Source: Calliopum simillimum (taxonomy: Eukaryota; Arthropoda; Insecta; Diptera; Lauxaniidae). From it: DNA of 64,000 nucleotides. The DNA is taken from NCBI GenBank assembly GCA_951812925.1, contig OX638372.1, forward strand, positions 90,727,058 to 90,791,057. Direction: 5' to 3'. Both the position numbers and the translations under genes were made by a program. Below are positions 10,913 through 21,789 of this stretch, one piece after another (the first letter of the stretch is position 1; each line of letters begins with the position of its first letter). The notes below the pieces were generated by a model that saw only the letters and a list, made by a program, of their open reading frames with translations, had not been told where the DNA came from and did not search any database.

Positions 10913-11990
10913 TAAACTCTCTGAGCAGGATCGCCATTATGCATAAATCATAAGGCTCACTAGCGCCGTCTGTCGTGAAAAATTGCCAAATTGTTAGTTG
11001 GTAACACACTCTGGTTTTGAGACATGCTACGCTAGCTACAATTAAAACCTACAAGGGCGGATTTGTTTTCCACATACAATGCAGGCTCTCGAAATTACGA
11101 GAATTTTAATGATAGATAGGCAGGTTCCCCTAGATAAATTATGAAGTTAGTTTATTGACTGTTTTTTTTTTTATTGCTTGTATAGTACTAATGAAAGTAC
11201 CAACGCGCTTTTTCTAAATTGAAGTATGATAATTTTATATTGAACTAATTAAACAGTCATTTTTGCAATTTTTCAACAACAGACGAAAGCAAGTGTTAAC
11301 ATGGAAATTGATTACATATGTTTCGGCTACTTCCACATACATATTTATATATTTTTCATATATAAACATGTATATAGCCTCATCAGATCAGTTTTAGTTA
11401 AATCTTGCCAGAAAAATTGCAAAAATGACTGTTTAATTAGTTCAATATAAAATTATCATATTTTAGTATATTTCTATTCAAAAACAAAGTTTTTTTTAAA
11501 TAAAGTCCTCAAAATGTAATTTTTTAATAAAAAATGCTTTTAATAAGTTACTTGATCTGTTTAATATTGGTAAATTTATATGATTTTTTTATGTTTGATT
11601 TTGAATTTCACTCTTTAAGTCGCGTTACCGAAAGGATTTTCATTGTATATATTTACTATATTACCAAACAATATTAAATATAATTGCATTTTAGAATATA
11701 TAATGCAATGTACAATTAAAACAAAACAATTTTAATGTTTTGTCATATTAATTTACTCAATAAAATTATGGCTTTAGTAATTTATTTGCTTCCGTAGCAA
11801 ATTTCTAACCTTGGTGATTTTGAGCCATATAGAAAGAACTCTTTCTTGTGAGCTAAAAAAATTTATCCGAACTCTTTGTAAAAAAGCGGCGCTGAGCAAA
11901 TTCTAGTATACTGTCATGTCACTCTTTAGGAACGTAAGGCCTATATACGTAGGTTGCCTTTTATATTTCGGGATTGGGCAACACTAATGT

Positions 11991-12649
11991 CAATAGCTAA
12001 AATCTGGCAACACCATAATAAAGTTTGACATTTTTTAGCATAAACGTACTCACAACGTTTTGACGTACGACAATCATTTGTGTTGTTTACAGTGACTTGA
12101 AAAAATCAATTTGCCAAAAACATGGAACTAACTCGTGAACATTTTTGTGCGATAATTTTTCACAACTTTCGACGTGGATTAACTCAACAACAGTGCATCG
12201 ATGAACTTAATTCAATTTTTGGCGATGAAGCTCCATCAAGGACCAGTGTTTATCGATGGTATGGTGAATTCAACCGAGGTCGTAGTTCACTCCAAGACGA
12301 ATTTCGTGAAGGTCGTCCAAAATCAGTTGTTGTTCCGGAAACCATTGATGCTGTGCGCCAACTGATATTGCAAGACCGTCATGTGACCTATCGTGAGATT
12401 GAGACAACCTTAGGCATGCATTAGTGGGTCTAGCATACATTCAATATTGCATGAACACCTGGCGTAAAAAAGGTTTGTTCTCGTTGAAAACCCCATAATT
12501 TAGCCATATTTTAAATTATCAATAGAAAAATTGATTTTCTTAATTCACTGTAAACAAAACAAATAGCACTTGTACATCAAAACGTTGTGAGTACGTTTAT
12601 GCTAAAAAATGTCAAACTTTATTATGGTGTTGCCAGATTTTAGCTATTG
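11991..12649 (+). mobile_element. Mariner-derived element with 122-bp inverted repeats
   Basis: The left arm 11991-12112 starts CAATAGCTAAAATCTGGCAA and is mirrored at 12528-12649. The first 75 bp are nearly perfect and the inner part is imperfect (GTTTACAGTGA, AAAATCAATTT). Between the arms is an N-terminal mariner transposase fragment. TIRs of this length are unusual for mariner (usually 20-40 bp). The left flank carries AGGTTGCCTTTTATATTTCG, which may be the original outer end, lost on the right. No certain target duplication. Confidence 0.75.
12122..12424 (+). pseudogene. Mariner transposase, N-terminal fragment
   Basis: ATG at 12122 opens a 100-residue frame (MELTREHFCAIIFHNFRRGL...) with the bipartite HTH of mariner transposases, including SRTSVYRWYGEFNRGR and GRPKSVVVPE. 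It ends at a premature TAG after LGMH. Beyond it, SIHSILHEHLA and KKVCSR...KPHNLA can be read only in shifted frames with a stop in place of a tryptophan. The catalytic domain is absent because the right inverted repeat follows about 100 bp later. Confidence 0.9.
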
Positions 12650-13818
12650 GCAAGTACTTCGAAAACATTTTTTTTCTTTGTTCTTTAAAAATAGCTGGAC
12701 TGTTCAACTTAAATTTTAAATTATATTTGTTAGTAAAAAATTAATTTATTTGAACTCAAACTGCGCATAAAAAAAAATCATCCCCTTTACAGTGTTAAAA
12801 CTGTTTAAACAATAACCGAACAAGGCACGTCAAGGGTGGCAAAAGTACAACATTTTTCGAATTTTGTTAAATTTTTTTGTTATTTTATGCCATCTCCGAT
12901 GAGCACTTGGAGCAACAAAAAGTTCAAATTCGTCTTGTGGATGAAATAATTTGTTGTTCAATAAGGGTGGTTTTTTATATTTTGTACGCTGTTATTTTCT
13001 TTTTTATTTCGTTTGTTTAAATGTATATATGTATCCCATGTATAATTTGTTTTTTTTTTTTTCTTGGATTTGCGTTAAACATTTTCTTCTGTTATTAATT
13101 TTTTTCTGCTGCCGACTAATCTTAAGACGTACAATGTATGTATATATGTACATATATTATCCTATTTCTTTTCTGTATACGCTTCTTCTCTCTTGATTTC
13201 CGTATCATTTTATTTATCCTCTGGGCGTTAAATATTTACATTGGTTTACAAACTTTCAATCACAGTTTTGATATTAACATTTTATGTTGAATCAGGAACT
13301 GGCAGTAGTAACGAACAATTTTGCGATAGTTCAATACTTTTTATTTGCAGCGTTTACGTTTGTGTAAGATAGATTATATTTTCTCTCGGTTTTATGCAAT
13401 TTTTGTTAAATTAATCAAAAGGTAGACATTAATCAAATAAAGGTTTAAGGCTAAAATTATAGTTAACAAAAAATCCTATGATTTTTTGCCTATAAAGACC
13501 TATGAGCGAGCGCCTTAAAAATTTAAAAATGTATGATAGTTTTTTTTTTTTAACAAATACCGACACGAATTTGTATCATCTACAATTTTAGCCATAACGA
13601 ATTTGAAAAAAAAAAAAATGTTTCGCTTTAGGTTAGTTAAAATAAATATAAATAAAATAAAGTGAAATAAGTCCATTTTTTCATAAACTGAAATATTTAA
13701 TGGTATGGGTACGACTTAATTTAAATATATTGGCAAGCGTTATTAAACTGGTGTGAAGTGTAACCACTGTAAATTTATCAAACTTTGTACAGTAAAAATT
13801 TTTACAAGTGTAATAGAA
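12650..13818. other. Gene-free AT-rich stretch
   Basis: I see homopolymer T runs, TATG/TATA simple sequence around 13020-13160 and no credible ORF, repeat terminus or RNA gene. Confidence 0.55.
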
Positions 13819-14536
13819 AACTAGTAAGCCTGGCCAAACATTAAATACCCTACACAGCAGTATTTTGATAATTTTGCTTATATGGGAGGTGCCACGCCCT
13901 CTTGTCCAAATTCGCCAAGTTTTTTCTCAGAGTTTGAATTTATAGTTCTTAGTATTTGAGTGAAATTTGGTTGGATTATCTCAAAAAATGTTTTCAGTAT
14001 AGCGTTTTGAACCTTTTGCTTATATGGGAGGTGCCACGCCCTTTTGTCCGATTTTATCCAGGTTTTGCTTAAAGCTTGCATTTATAATTCTTAGTGTTTG
14101 AGTAAAATTTAGTTCGATTATCTCAAAAAACGGTTTCAGTATAGCGTTTTGAAGCTTTTGCTTACAATTCGTAGTATTTATGTGTATTTTGGTTGCATTA
14201 TCAAGAAAAATACTCCAAAAGTTGCATTTTGAATATATTTTTTGTATGGGCGGTAGGCGTGTCCGTTGACCGATTTCGCTCATTTTCAATCCCCCGAGTT
14301 AACTTTGACGACGGAGGCTGTGCACCGAATTTCATTGAATTATCTTGCTTAGTTTTCCCAAAAAATGTATTTCCACACACAGCCAGCCACCCAGCCAGAC
14401 AGACGGACATGGCTATATCGACTCAAGAGGTGACGCTGATCAAGAATATATATACTTTTCTATATCTGCCACGCCTCCTTCTCTGCGTTACAAACGGAAG
14501 GACAAAGTGAATATACCTTGGGTGTAGGGTATAAAA
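13819..14536 (+). mobile_element. DINE-1-like Helentron, near full-length (copy A)
   Basis: The 5' end is AACTAGTAAGCCTGGCC, then AATACCCTACACAGCAG. Two degenerate modules of GGGAGGTGCCACGCCC follow, then GTAGGCGTGTCCGTTGACCG, a short CAGCCAGCCACC microsatellite, GACATGGCTATATCGACTCA and GATCAAGAATATATATACTT, and finally GGTGTAGGGTATAAAAA. The 3' block closely resembles Drosophila DINE-1 as I remember it. The terminal words TACCCTACAC and GTGTAGGGTA form the subterminal inverted repeat. No coding capacity. Confidence 0.85.
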
Positions 14537-14619
14537 ATTGAGTTTTTTGCTCTGAATGGACTTCTTCCACTTCCATTTATACCAAATTGAAAAATTTGTT
14601 ATACTTTCGTATGACTTAA

Positions 14620-14728
14620 TGGGGGTTATCGTGAATCAAGATTCCCGGGGAATTCTCTTAAACTGCAATAGAGAATGCACGGCAGTCTGCGAAAATTCCC
14701 CGGGAATCTTAATTCACGATAACCCCCA
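14620..14728. mobile_element. Short palindromic MITE (GGGGGTTATCGTGAAT family)
   Basis: Arms GGGGGTTATCGTGAATCAAG and CTTAATTCACGATAACCCCC enclose about 30 bp with TTAAACTGCAATAGAGAATG. The related palindrome at 49668-49761 keeps the same loop motif, so this is a family. Confidence 0.8.
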
Positions 14729-14808
14729 TTGTGACTTATATCATTTTCAGTCACAAAATATTCTTTAAATAAAGAAAAGGCAAATTTAAACTTTTATATG
14801 TTGCTCAA

Positions 14809-15020
14809 TCAATTTATTCCGATTCCTTGAGACTTTTTTTGATGATTCTTGCCAAATTTTTCGATTAATTCCGAAATCATCAAAAAACACTGAATTGGAA
14901 TTAATCGAAAAATGTGGAAAAATTTGTTTAGAATCAGATCATCGAAAAGTATCCGAAAACACTGAAAAAATCGGCAAGGGGGTGATATCGAAAAAGTCTC
15001 CAGGAATTGGAATAAATTGA
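14809..15020. mobile_element. Palindromic MITE
   Basis: The arms start TCAATTTATTCC (left) and end GGAATAAATTGA (right). Pairing continues imperfectly through GAGACTTTTT/AAAAAGTCTC. 212 bp, non-coding. No clear target duplication. Confidence 0.65.
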
Positions 15021-15165
15021 CCAATATACAGTACAAAATTTTGAAAAGGCAGATTTATTAGCAACAAATGAAGCTCTTCAAGAAGGTCATTCCATTAAAA
15101 TTCCAGCACTGCTTCAACATTTCTTCTCTTTGAAGACCTCGCAAATGTTAACAGTAGCAAATAGT

Positions 15166-15516
15166 CGCTGAGAACAATCCCCTACTAGCACTATAACAAA
15201 GCACTTTTGGCCTCGTTTTCAGAAAGCAGAAAATTCCAAATATGTACTATCTTTGACGCGGAGTGAGTGCAGTTTGCTGACCAGAGTTGTGACTGGTCAT
15301 TGTCTAATTGGGCATCATGTCTTTAGATTGGGCATAGTCTCTAATGAGTGGTGCAGAAACTGTCACGATCCTGAAGAAGAGGATCATCTTTTATGTCTCT
15401 GCACTGCTTTGACAAGAACTAGGCTTAAGCTAAGTGACATTAAAAAATTCGCTGTACTGACAAGATCCTTCATTTTGGACAAACACCATACTAAAAGGAC
15501 CAGAGTTTATGAATAA
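15166..15516 (+). pseudogene. Non-LTR retrotransposon RNase H-domain remnant (3' end)
   Basis: The open frame from about 15166 (clear from KHFWPRF at 15199) to TAA at 15514 contains LLTRVVTGHCLIGHHVFRLG and CRNCHDPEEEDHLLCLC. This is the RNase H C-terminal/zinc pattern of R1/I/LOA-type LINE polyproteins (TGH...LG...C..C....E..EHLLC.C). The 3' flank ends ACCCTAACCTAACCTGG near 15590, as in the 3' tails of such elements. RT and endonuclease are missing, consistent with 5' truncation. Not functional alone. Confidence 0.8.
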
Positions 15517-15643
15517 GAGAGATTGTGGTATCATTATGGACCGTTGTGGCAATATTGCCCCCACCCTAACCTAACCTGGACCTGCTGGGATTAGCACAGT
15601 AACGCTTTGAAAGAAAGTAACAGTTATTCGTCGCTTGTAAGTA

Positions 15644-16874
15644 CAGTCGACGTCCAATAATACGAATTATATAATGTCAGCCCTATTCGTAAAATCGAAA
15701 AATTCGTATTATCGCAACGAAATTTTGGTCCTTTTTTCTTCTATATTGAGACATATCGTCGGTTTAGAGACAAAATTCACTAACCCAAATATTTGTTTTG
15801 AGAGAAAAACATCAGTTTACGAAAAAATTTTATGAAAAATAGCAAATTTATGAATTTTTTTTTTTTGAGTAATATGTTATGAAAACGGAAAACACAATTA
15901 GGGTGTATCTTAAAACGTGTAAAAGCCTCGAAAGCTCGTAAAACTGACAAAGTTCGTATAAATTTTGGCAACTATTGCAAGTTTACGTGATTTTCGAGGC
16001 ATTTGCACATTTTAAAGAATACCCTCAATGTTTTGATAAAAACAAAAAAATATTTGATGGACAAAGTATGGGAATTGAGCCAAACATATTTAATGAGTTT
16101 TGCCACTAAAAGAAGAAATTTAAAGTAAAATACGCCAATTGTACCAGTTAAAAAAGCATGATTTGACCGATTTGGCTAAAATTTGGCATTGTTGTATTAC
16201 CGATGCGCGAGGATTTTGCTCTGGTTTTTCTTGTCAATAAACAGGGTCGCGAAATTGATTTTGGTGGTTTTTGTAAATTTCTAACTGCCATACCTAAATT
16301 GGAGCGTCAGCGTTATTTTACTGTCCAAAATTTCTCATGCACATACAATTTGTATGGCGCATACCGAAATTGCCAACGCTCAACGCTGAGCTATTCGAAT
16401 TTCCAATTTTGACAAAGCGTTATGGAGTCAAGTTAGCTACAGAAAAGTAAAAAAAGAAACAACAATATGATTTTGACAAACGAATGACTTCAACGCAATG
16501 CTTTTTATTTCGGTATGGCGCTTGACGCTTTTGTGTAACGTTAAATAACGCAACGCCTGACGCTCCAATTTAGGTATGGCGGTAAGAAAGACTTCTTTTC
16601 AAAAACTCAAACTTTTTTTTTCAGATTTTACGAAAAAAAAGCATTTCAAAACGTTCTAAAAATTCTGAAAAATTTCTCACGTATTCTTTCACGCATTCGA
16701 AGCATTTAATGCTTAGCAAAAGAGCAAAGCCTACTAAGAAAAAATTCTCATTCGTATTATCGAACCGTAAAATTTACCGCTGTTCGTATTATAGAATCAC
16801 GTGTGGAAGAAATATTGCATTCGTATCATTGGACATTCGTAATACGGAGCATTCGTATTACTGGACGTCGACTG
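15644..16874. mobile_element. pogo/Tigger-like DNA transposon, non-autonomous
   Basis: TIRs begin CAGTCGACGTCCARTAATAC (24 bp or more), with TA outside both ends (15642-15643, 16875-16876). The word ATTCGTATTAT recurs many times near both ends, a subterminal repeat pattern. 1231 bp without an intact transposase. It contains a nested MITE at 16287-16580. Confidence 0.85.
16287..16580. mobile_element. MITE nested in the element 15644-16874
   Basis: Left GCCATACCTAAATTGGAGCG and right CGCTCCAATTTAGGTATGGC are perfect complements over 20 bp. Weaker pairing continues inside (CGTCA...CGTT; GCGCATACCGAAA/TTTCGGTATGGCGC). 294 bp, non-coding, no certain duplication. Confidence 0.75.
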
Positions 16875-17149
16875 TAATTGCAAAATGGACTTATTCCACT
16901 TTTGTAAAAAAAATTTTCATTAAAAATTCTTTTGAGTAAGAAAGTAAGTAAATTTATTGAGCCTTTAAATCAATAACAATAGTACATAATAAAAAAAGTA
17001 ACGGTGGAAGGATATATAGAATTGATATAATATATTCTATTACAGTGGAGTCTTGCAAAATGCTAGCAGCAATAGGGAAGTTTGTTAACACATTTTTTTA
17101 AATGCACAAGCAAATATTTACACAGGGACAATGCGAGAATGACTGTAGA

Positions 17150-20100
17150 TATAGAAATTGGAGTATCTTCTCGTAAAAGATTCAAAGTTGCGATCTAAGC
17201 AGAATCTTAAAATTTTACGTACAAATTTTTCAAGACTGTGCAACTGTTGGTGAGATTGTGAACCAAATCGGAAACCCATACATCATCACTGAACGGATGC
17301 TTACCTTGTAAATTAATAATTGAGTGTTTATTGGCTTATATTTATTTCTTAATATGTTGGAAAACATTCCGTGCTTTCTTTAAAATGGCATTTGCATGCT
17401 TATTGAATTTTAACAGATTGCTGAAAGTTACACCTAAATATTTAATTTCATTTTTGTTTTCCAGTGACATTTTCCTGAAGGGTTTCTGATGCAAATGGCT
17501 TGCGATTTGGCTGTATTAATTTTGATCCCCCAATCTTTATAAACTCAAAGCCTCTTCTGGAGTGTTACCGTGAATCATCTGCGTAAAGAATGCATGTTGA
17601 ACCGTTAAAAGTATGCGGAAAATCGTGAATGAAAGTACTATAGATATGAGGAGCCATTATTGCACCCTGTGGGACTCCATTTCTTATAAAGAAACATGAT
17701 TTATATTAACAAAAAACTTTCTATCATTTAAAAAGCTATGTAAAATTTTTATGAACAATGGATCAATGCCAATCATCATAAGCTTATAGATAATGCCATT
17801 ATGATAAGCCTTGTCAAAAGCTTTTTCTATATCCAAAGACACTGCAACCGCGCATTTCCGCTTCCGAATAGTAAGGAAATCGGTCTGAAGTTATTAACTT
17901 CATAACAATTTGGTTTCTTTTCAATTGGAATTACTTTTAGTGCAGGCAAATTAGGTATTCATTTCTAATTTCGTTGAACATGCACCGATTTTGATCCGAC
18001 AGAGCTCATTTTGTTCGTAATAAAATTTAAAACAAAACCAACACATTAGTTTTTTCCGCCCTTTCCCCAAAATTTCTTTAGTCCCCCGTGAACCTTCAAA
18101 ATCGGATAAATTCAATAAAGCTGTTCTAAAATGCTTAAAAATGGAAAGTCCTATCTGGAGGCTGAAAATTGGATCTGTTGACTCAGGCCGAACATTTTGA
18201 AAATTCTCACATCTTCCTTATTGCACTAAAACCTTAATATCTTTTGGAAATTTCATTCGATTTTGCTCAACATAGGCTTAAAATGTTTGTAATTATATGC
18301 GCTATTTAATAAAATTACTAAAAAACAAGTATTAAAAAAATTACATGCCAAAAACCAAATGTTTCATTTGAAGTTGATGTGAAAAATTTCAAAAATTTGT
18401 GAAATTTCAAACATTTTCCTGCTATAACTCAGTCAATTTTGTTCAAAGCATAATCATTGGTATAATCGTTAGAAGCGCCATTAATCACTCTTTGTAAACG
18501 TGGAAAAATAAAATTGATCGAACTTGGCGTCATAGAAATATATTGATGTATATGAAGCTATAACCTCGAAAATATAAATTAACGAATAACTCGGGAACGG
18601 CCGCAAGGAAAAAAAAATAATTGAGTTTTTCGTGTTCAGCGACCTCAAATTAGTTTAGAAAAAATGGTTTGCAAAATGTTACAAATATTTTCAATTTTGA
18701 GTTGTATTAACTTTTTGTAGTTATTGCTTAAATAATAAACAAATCAAAAACCCAAAAAAAATTTTGGTAAACTTTACTTTTTATAGTATAAAAAACAATA
18801 TCCCACACCGACCGTATAAATTCATTCAATGTAACAAGACTACTAGGCTAAAACCCCCTGTAACGATTTTTTCCCATTTTTGGTGCTTAAAATGGGTATG
18901 TACGCAGTTTTCCGGGCGCCATTTTGAGTTTTTTAATTTTACAACATCAAATTTGGATTCAGCAATCTAGAGAACCCCGTGAATAGCATAACTTTCCATT
19001 TTTAAGCATTTTAGAACAGCTTTATTGAATTTATCCGATTTTGAAGGTTCACGGGGGACTAAAGAAATTTTGGGGAAAGGGCGGAAAAAACTAATGTGTT
19101 GGTTTTGTTCTAAATTTTATTACGAACAAAATGAGTCCTGTCGGATCAAAGTCGGTGCATGTTCAACAAAATTAGAAATGAATACCTGTTTTTACCTAAT
19201 TTGCCTGCACTATTTAGCAATTTTCCAGGAATTTGGAAAATAACCATTGTTAATGCAATTGTTGAAAATTATTGCTAAAAAATCAAAAACCGCGTTGGGC
19301 AGTTTTTTAATAATATAATTCGAAAAGGTATCCGGACCGGCAGATTTCTTGGCATTTAGCTACTGGACATAACAACATATATCATCAGACTTAACGAAGT
19401 GGAGAGTATCTACATTATTAGAAGAGTGGAACTCTGAAGAGAAATTGTAAATTGAGGTTGGATATGAATTAAGAGTAGTTTGAATGTTGGACTCCAAGTC
19501 ACTGATATCTGACCTAATTGGGATGGTTTCTTCATAAACCCTTTCAAGATGACTTCTTAAGACTTCAACTTTCTCGACGTCATCGCTAATCACAAAGTCA
19601 TCCTGAACAATTTTTGAGTAAAAATGTCCACTCTTCTTTTTTATTAAATTATATATTTGTTTATATGCTGTAGGACCAGGTTTTATAAGTTTAAGTCTTT
19701 CACTAAATTCTCGAGCTTTATGTATTTCTACTTGTTGCTTTATAATAATTTGCAAGAGCGAGATTTGTTGATGTTGTTCTATTGTAATTTGAATGGAATA
19801 TACTCTTCAACCTTCTTTGCCAACAATTTTTAATTTTGAATAAATTAATGATTGATTCAGGGAGTACTGAAGAACGAACATTCTTGACTTCAATTGTTTG
19901 ACTATGAGAATCCTTAGTAGAGTTGATAGCTGACTGTATGAAAATCAATTTCAGAATTTGTAAATTTACATTGTTGGGAGATAAATTGTTTTCAAAAATA
20001 GTCTTTAAATCGCATCTAAAGCTATCCCAATCATTATTTTTAAAAGAAGTATAAAACCTTGGTTGATTTAAAGAAAAATTAATGTCTTTTAATTTTTTTG

Positions 20101-20769
20101 AGCATAGAGTGGAAAGTGATCTAAAAATGTTGAAAGAGTTCTAATTTCATAATTTGGATTAATGTTATCTAATAAGCCAGCTGAAAATAAAAAGTGATCA
20201 AGAAAAGAAGCACCGTTTGGAAAAGAAGGGTTAATGTCACACAGTCTGACAAAATCTAATGAATGATTTTCGAACCAACTGTGGAATGTGTTACCATTCA
20301 AATTATTAATATTGTCATTCCATGAGCGATGCTTCGAATTGAAGTCTCCACCAATTATAAGTCCATCAAAATTGGATGCACAGTTTGCAATTTCTACCAG
20401 TCCATCGGAAAAGTTTTCAGGCGAAAAATTGCAAGGAATGTAAACAGATCCCATCAACAAGCGCTTATTTAAGCCGTTTAATGAAATATATACATCCACA
20501 AAAATGTGTGGAAAAGTAAAATTTGTTATTGTAACAACTGAATATTTAAAACGGTTATTCAAAACAATAGCAACTGCTTGAGGACTGAAGTCTCTTATAA
20601 AATTGTAGTTATTAAGGTACACTCTTTTAGAATTTGACAAATGAGTTTCTTGAAGGAAACAAACATCAACATGAAAAGTATCTAACTTTTTTTTTAATTC
20701 GATGGATCTATTTCCTTACACTAAGGACCTCACATTAAACGTTAATAAATTTGTTTTACTACGGGCCAT
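17150..20769 (-). pseudogene. LINE ORF2: AP-endonuclease and reverse transcriptase, broken
   Basis: The endonuclease part is nearly continuous from 20769 to 20089, with VCFLQETHL, LLMGSVYIP, GGDFNSKHRSW and FLDHFP. The last is a diverged SDH(YF)P-type end. RT landmarks follow: NAKKSAGPDTFSNYIIKKLP (19370-19290), NFRPISLL (about 17890), SLDIEKAFDKAYHNGI (about 17840-17795), NGVPQG (about 17670) and YADD at 17585-17574. An in-frame TAG splits the endonuclease after NVRSLV, and the RT is split by frameshifts, a deletion and the insertion at 17938-19212. Not active. Confidence 0.82.
17938..19212. mobile_element. DNA element with 212-222 bp TIRs, inserted in the LINE
   Basis: The arms are 17938-18149 and 18991-19212, about 90% identical by eye with one extra run in the right arm. 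They begin TAGTGCAGGCAAATTAGG, so the element runs TAGTG...CACTA. The LINE codons restore as ...ATT GCT AAA GTA ATT... when the element and one AAA are removed, giving a 3-bp duplication (TTT at 17935-17937 and 19213-19215 on the plus strand). The interior (about 840 bp) has no convincing ORF. Confidence 0.85.
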
Positions 20770-20871
20770 ACTTTTCCCTTACCACTTTTAAGAGAGCTGT
20801 GCACTCTCTTTTAACTTTGGCATTTTTTTGAAGTTGTTGAGAAAAGACTCAATCCTTAGTTCAAGTGACGG

Positions 20872-21430
20872 TTATTCACTTTCAAAAATTTTATTTGCAA
20901 TTTTCAAAAATTCGTTAACTATTGAAGGCTTTCTCGAGTTAATGGGTTTATCAATGCTGGGCAATTGATAAAAATTACTTGCATAAGTTTTACCATGAAT
21001 TACCAATGATTGCTTGTTAACAGTATTCTGGACATTTGAAAAAGCAGTTAGTTTTTTCTCTTTTGCTTCAGTGATCAAAGTCTTTTTTTCTTTTCAAGTA
21101 GTCCTTATAAGAAGGGCATCCCCTCCAGCTAGCTGGATGACCTGAATTACCACAATTTATGCAAAAAGGACTAACGTTTGCATTTACTGTCAACTCACAT
21201 TCACCCGGACCGTAATCTTTTGCAATTCTTCGCAATATGTTCCCATTGCTGACAACGCTTACACTTTACCTCTCTACTGCGAGATTTTGGAGCTTTCTAA
21301 GTAACTACCTGATACATTACATTTTTTATCTTGGCAATGTCATTAAATTTTTTACCTGGGAAAAGGGTGACAAGATAGAGGACTGTATCAAAATTGTTTT
21401 AATCGAGATTGGAGTTGTAAACTTTTTATG
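20872..21430 (-). pseudogene. LINE ORF1 (gag-like) remnant with CCHC knuckles
   Basis: Minus-strand reading shows CKRCQQWEHIAKNC followed by CINCGNSGHPASWRGC, two zinc-knuckle motifs of LINE gag proteins. A frame break follows, then an open 68-residue tail ending IANKIFESE at 20872. Several stops upstream of the first knuckle. It belongs with the LINE ORF2 immediately downstream. Confidence 0.75.
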
Positions 21431-21789
21431 ACGAAATCGTGGTCTAATGAGTTTGTAATTTTAAATATAAAAAGAGGACATATCTTTCTAACTATAACTA
21501 CTATTAACTTAAATTGGACTTATCCACATTCATATAAAACCATTCATATATCAGAATAAACAATCACATAATGAAAATATTAATATAAACATAATAATAA
21601 ACATATGTCAATAAACTTACAGCTTAATAACACAGTTTTCAAAAGGAAATTTAAAAAACCGCTATAACTCAACCAACTTCAGAGATGTACGTGTTAACGA
21701 GGTGCACAAAAACCAAAGTGACTTTTGGACCACACAGTGATAAATTCAAGAGATACAAATTTTTTAAAAATTGTAAATATTTTGTTTTA

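Larger units (their letters stand above)
8617..11413 (+). repeat. Tandem array of a 578-bp unit (2 full, 1 partial)
   Basis: Units start at the word GAAGTTAGTTTATTGACTG at 8617, 10565 and 11143. The second unit is 578 bp. The first is also 578 bp once the insertion 8768-10133 and its duplicated AAGT are removed. The third is cut after about 270 bp. The units look almost identical (one SNP seen: GTCAGTCGTG versus GTCTGTCGTG). After the third unit, 11414-11465 carries an inverted copy of a unit segment (TTGCAAAAATGACTGTTTAA), so the array ends in a palindromic junction. 11466-11990 holds no recognisable feature. Confidence 0.9.
17100..21450 (-). mobile_element. Jockey-like LINE, degenerate, minus strand
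   Basis: Reading right to left: a gag-like ORF1 with zinc knuckles (about 21430-20872), an ORF2 start at ATG 20769 (MARSKTNLLTFNVRSL), an AP-endonuclease, then a reverse transcriptase ending near 17150. It has many frameshifts and stops, and a deletion between the NFRPISLL and SLDIEKAFD blocks of the RT. It is interrupted at 17938-19212 by a DNA element. Family by motif: I/jockey group, with EN and RT but no RNase H seen. Its ends are not defined. Confidence 0.8.
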
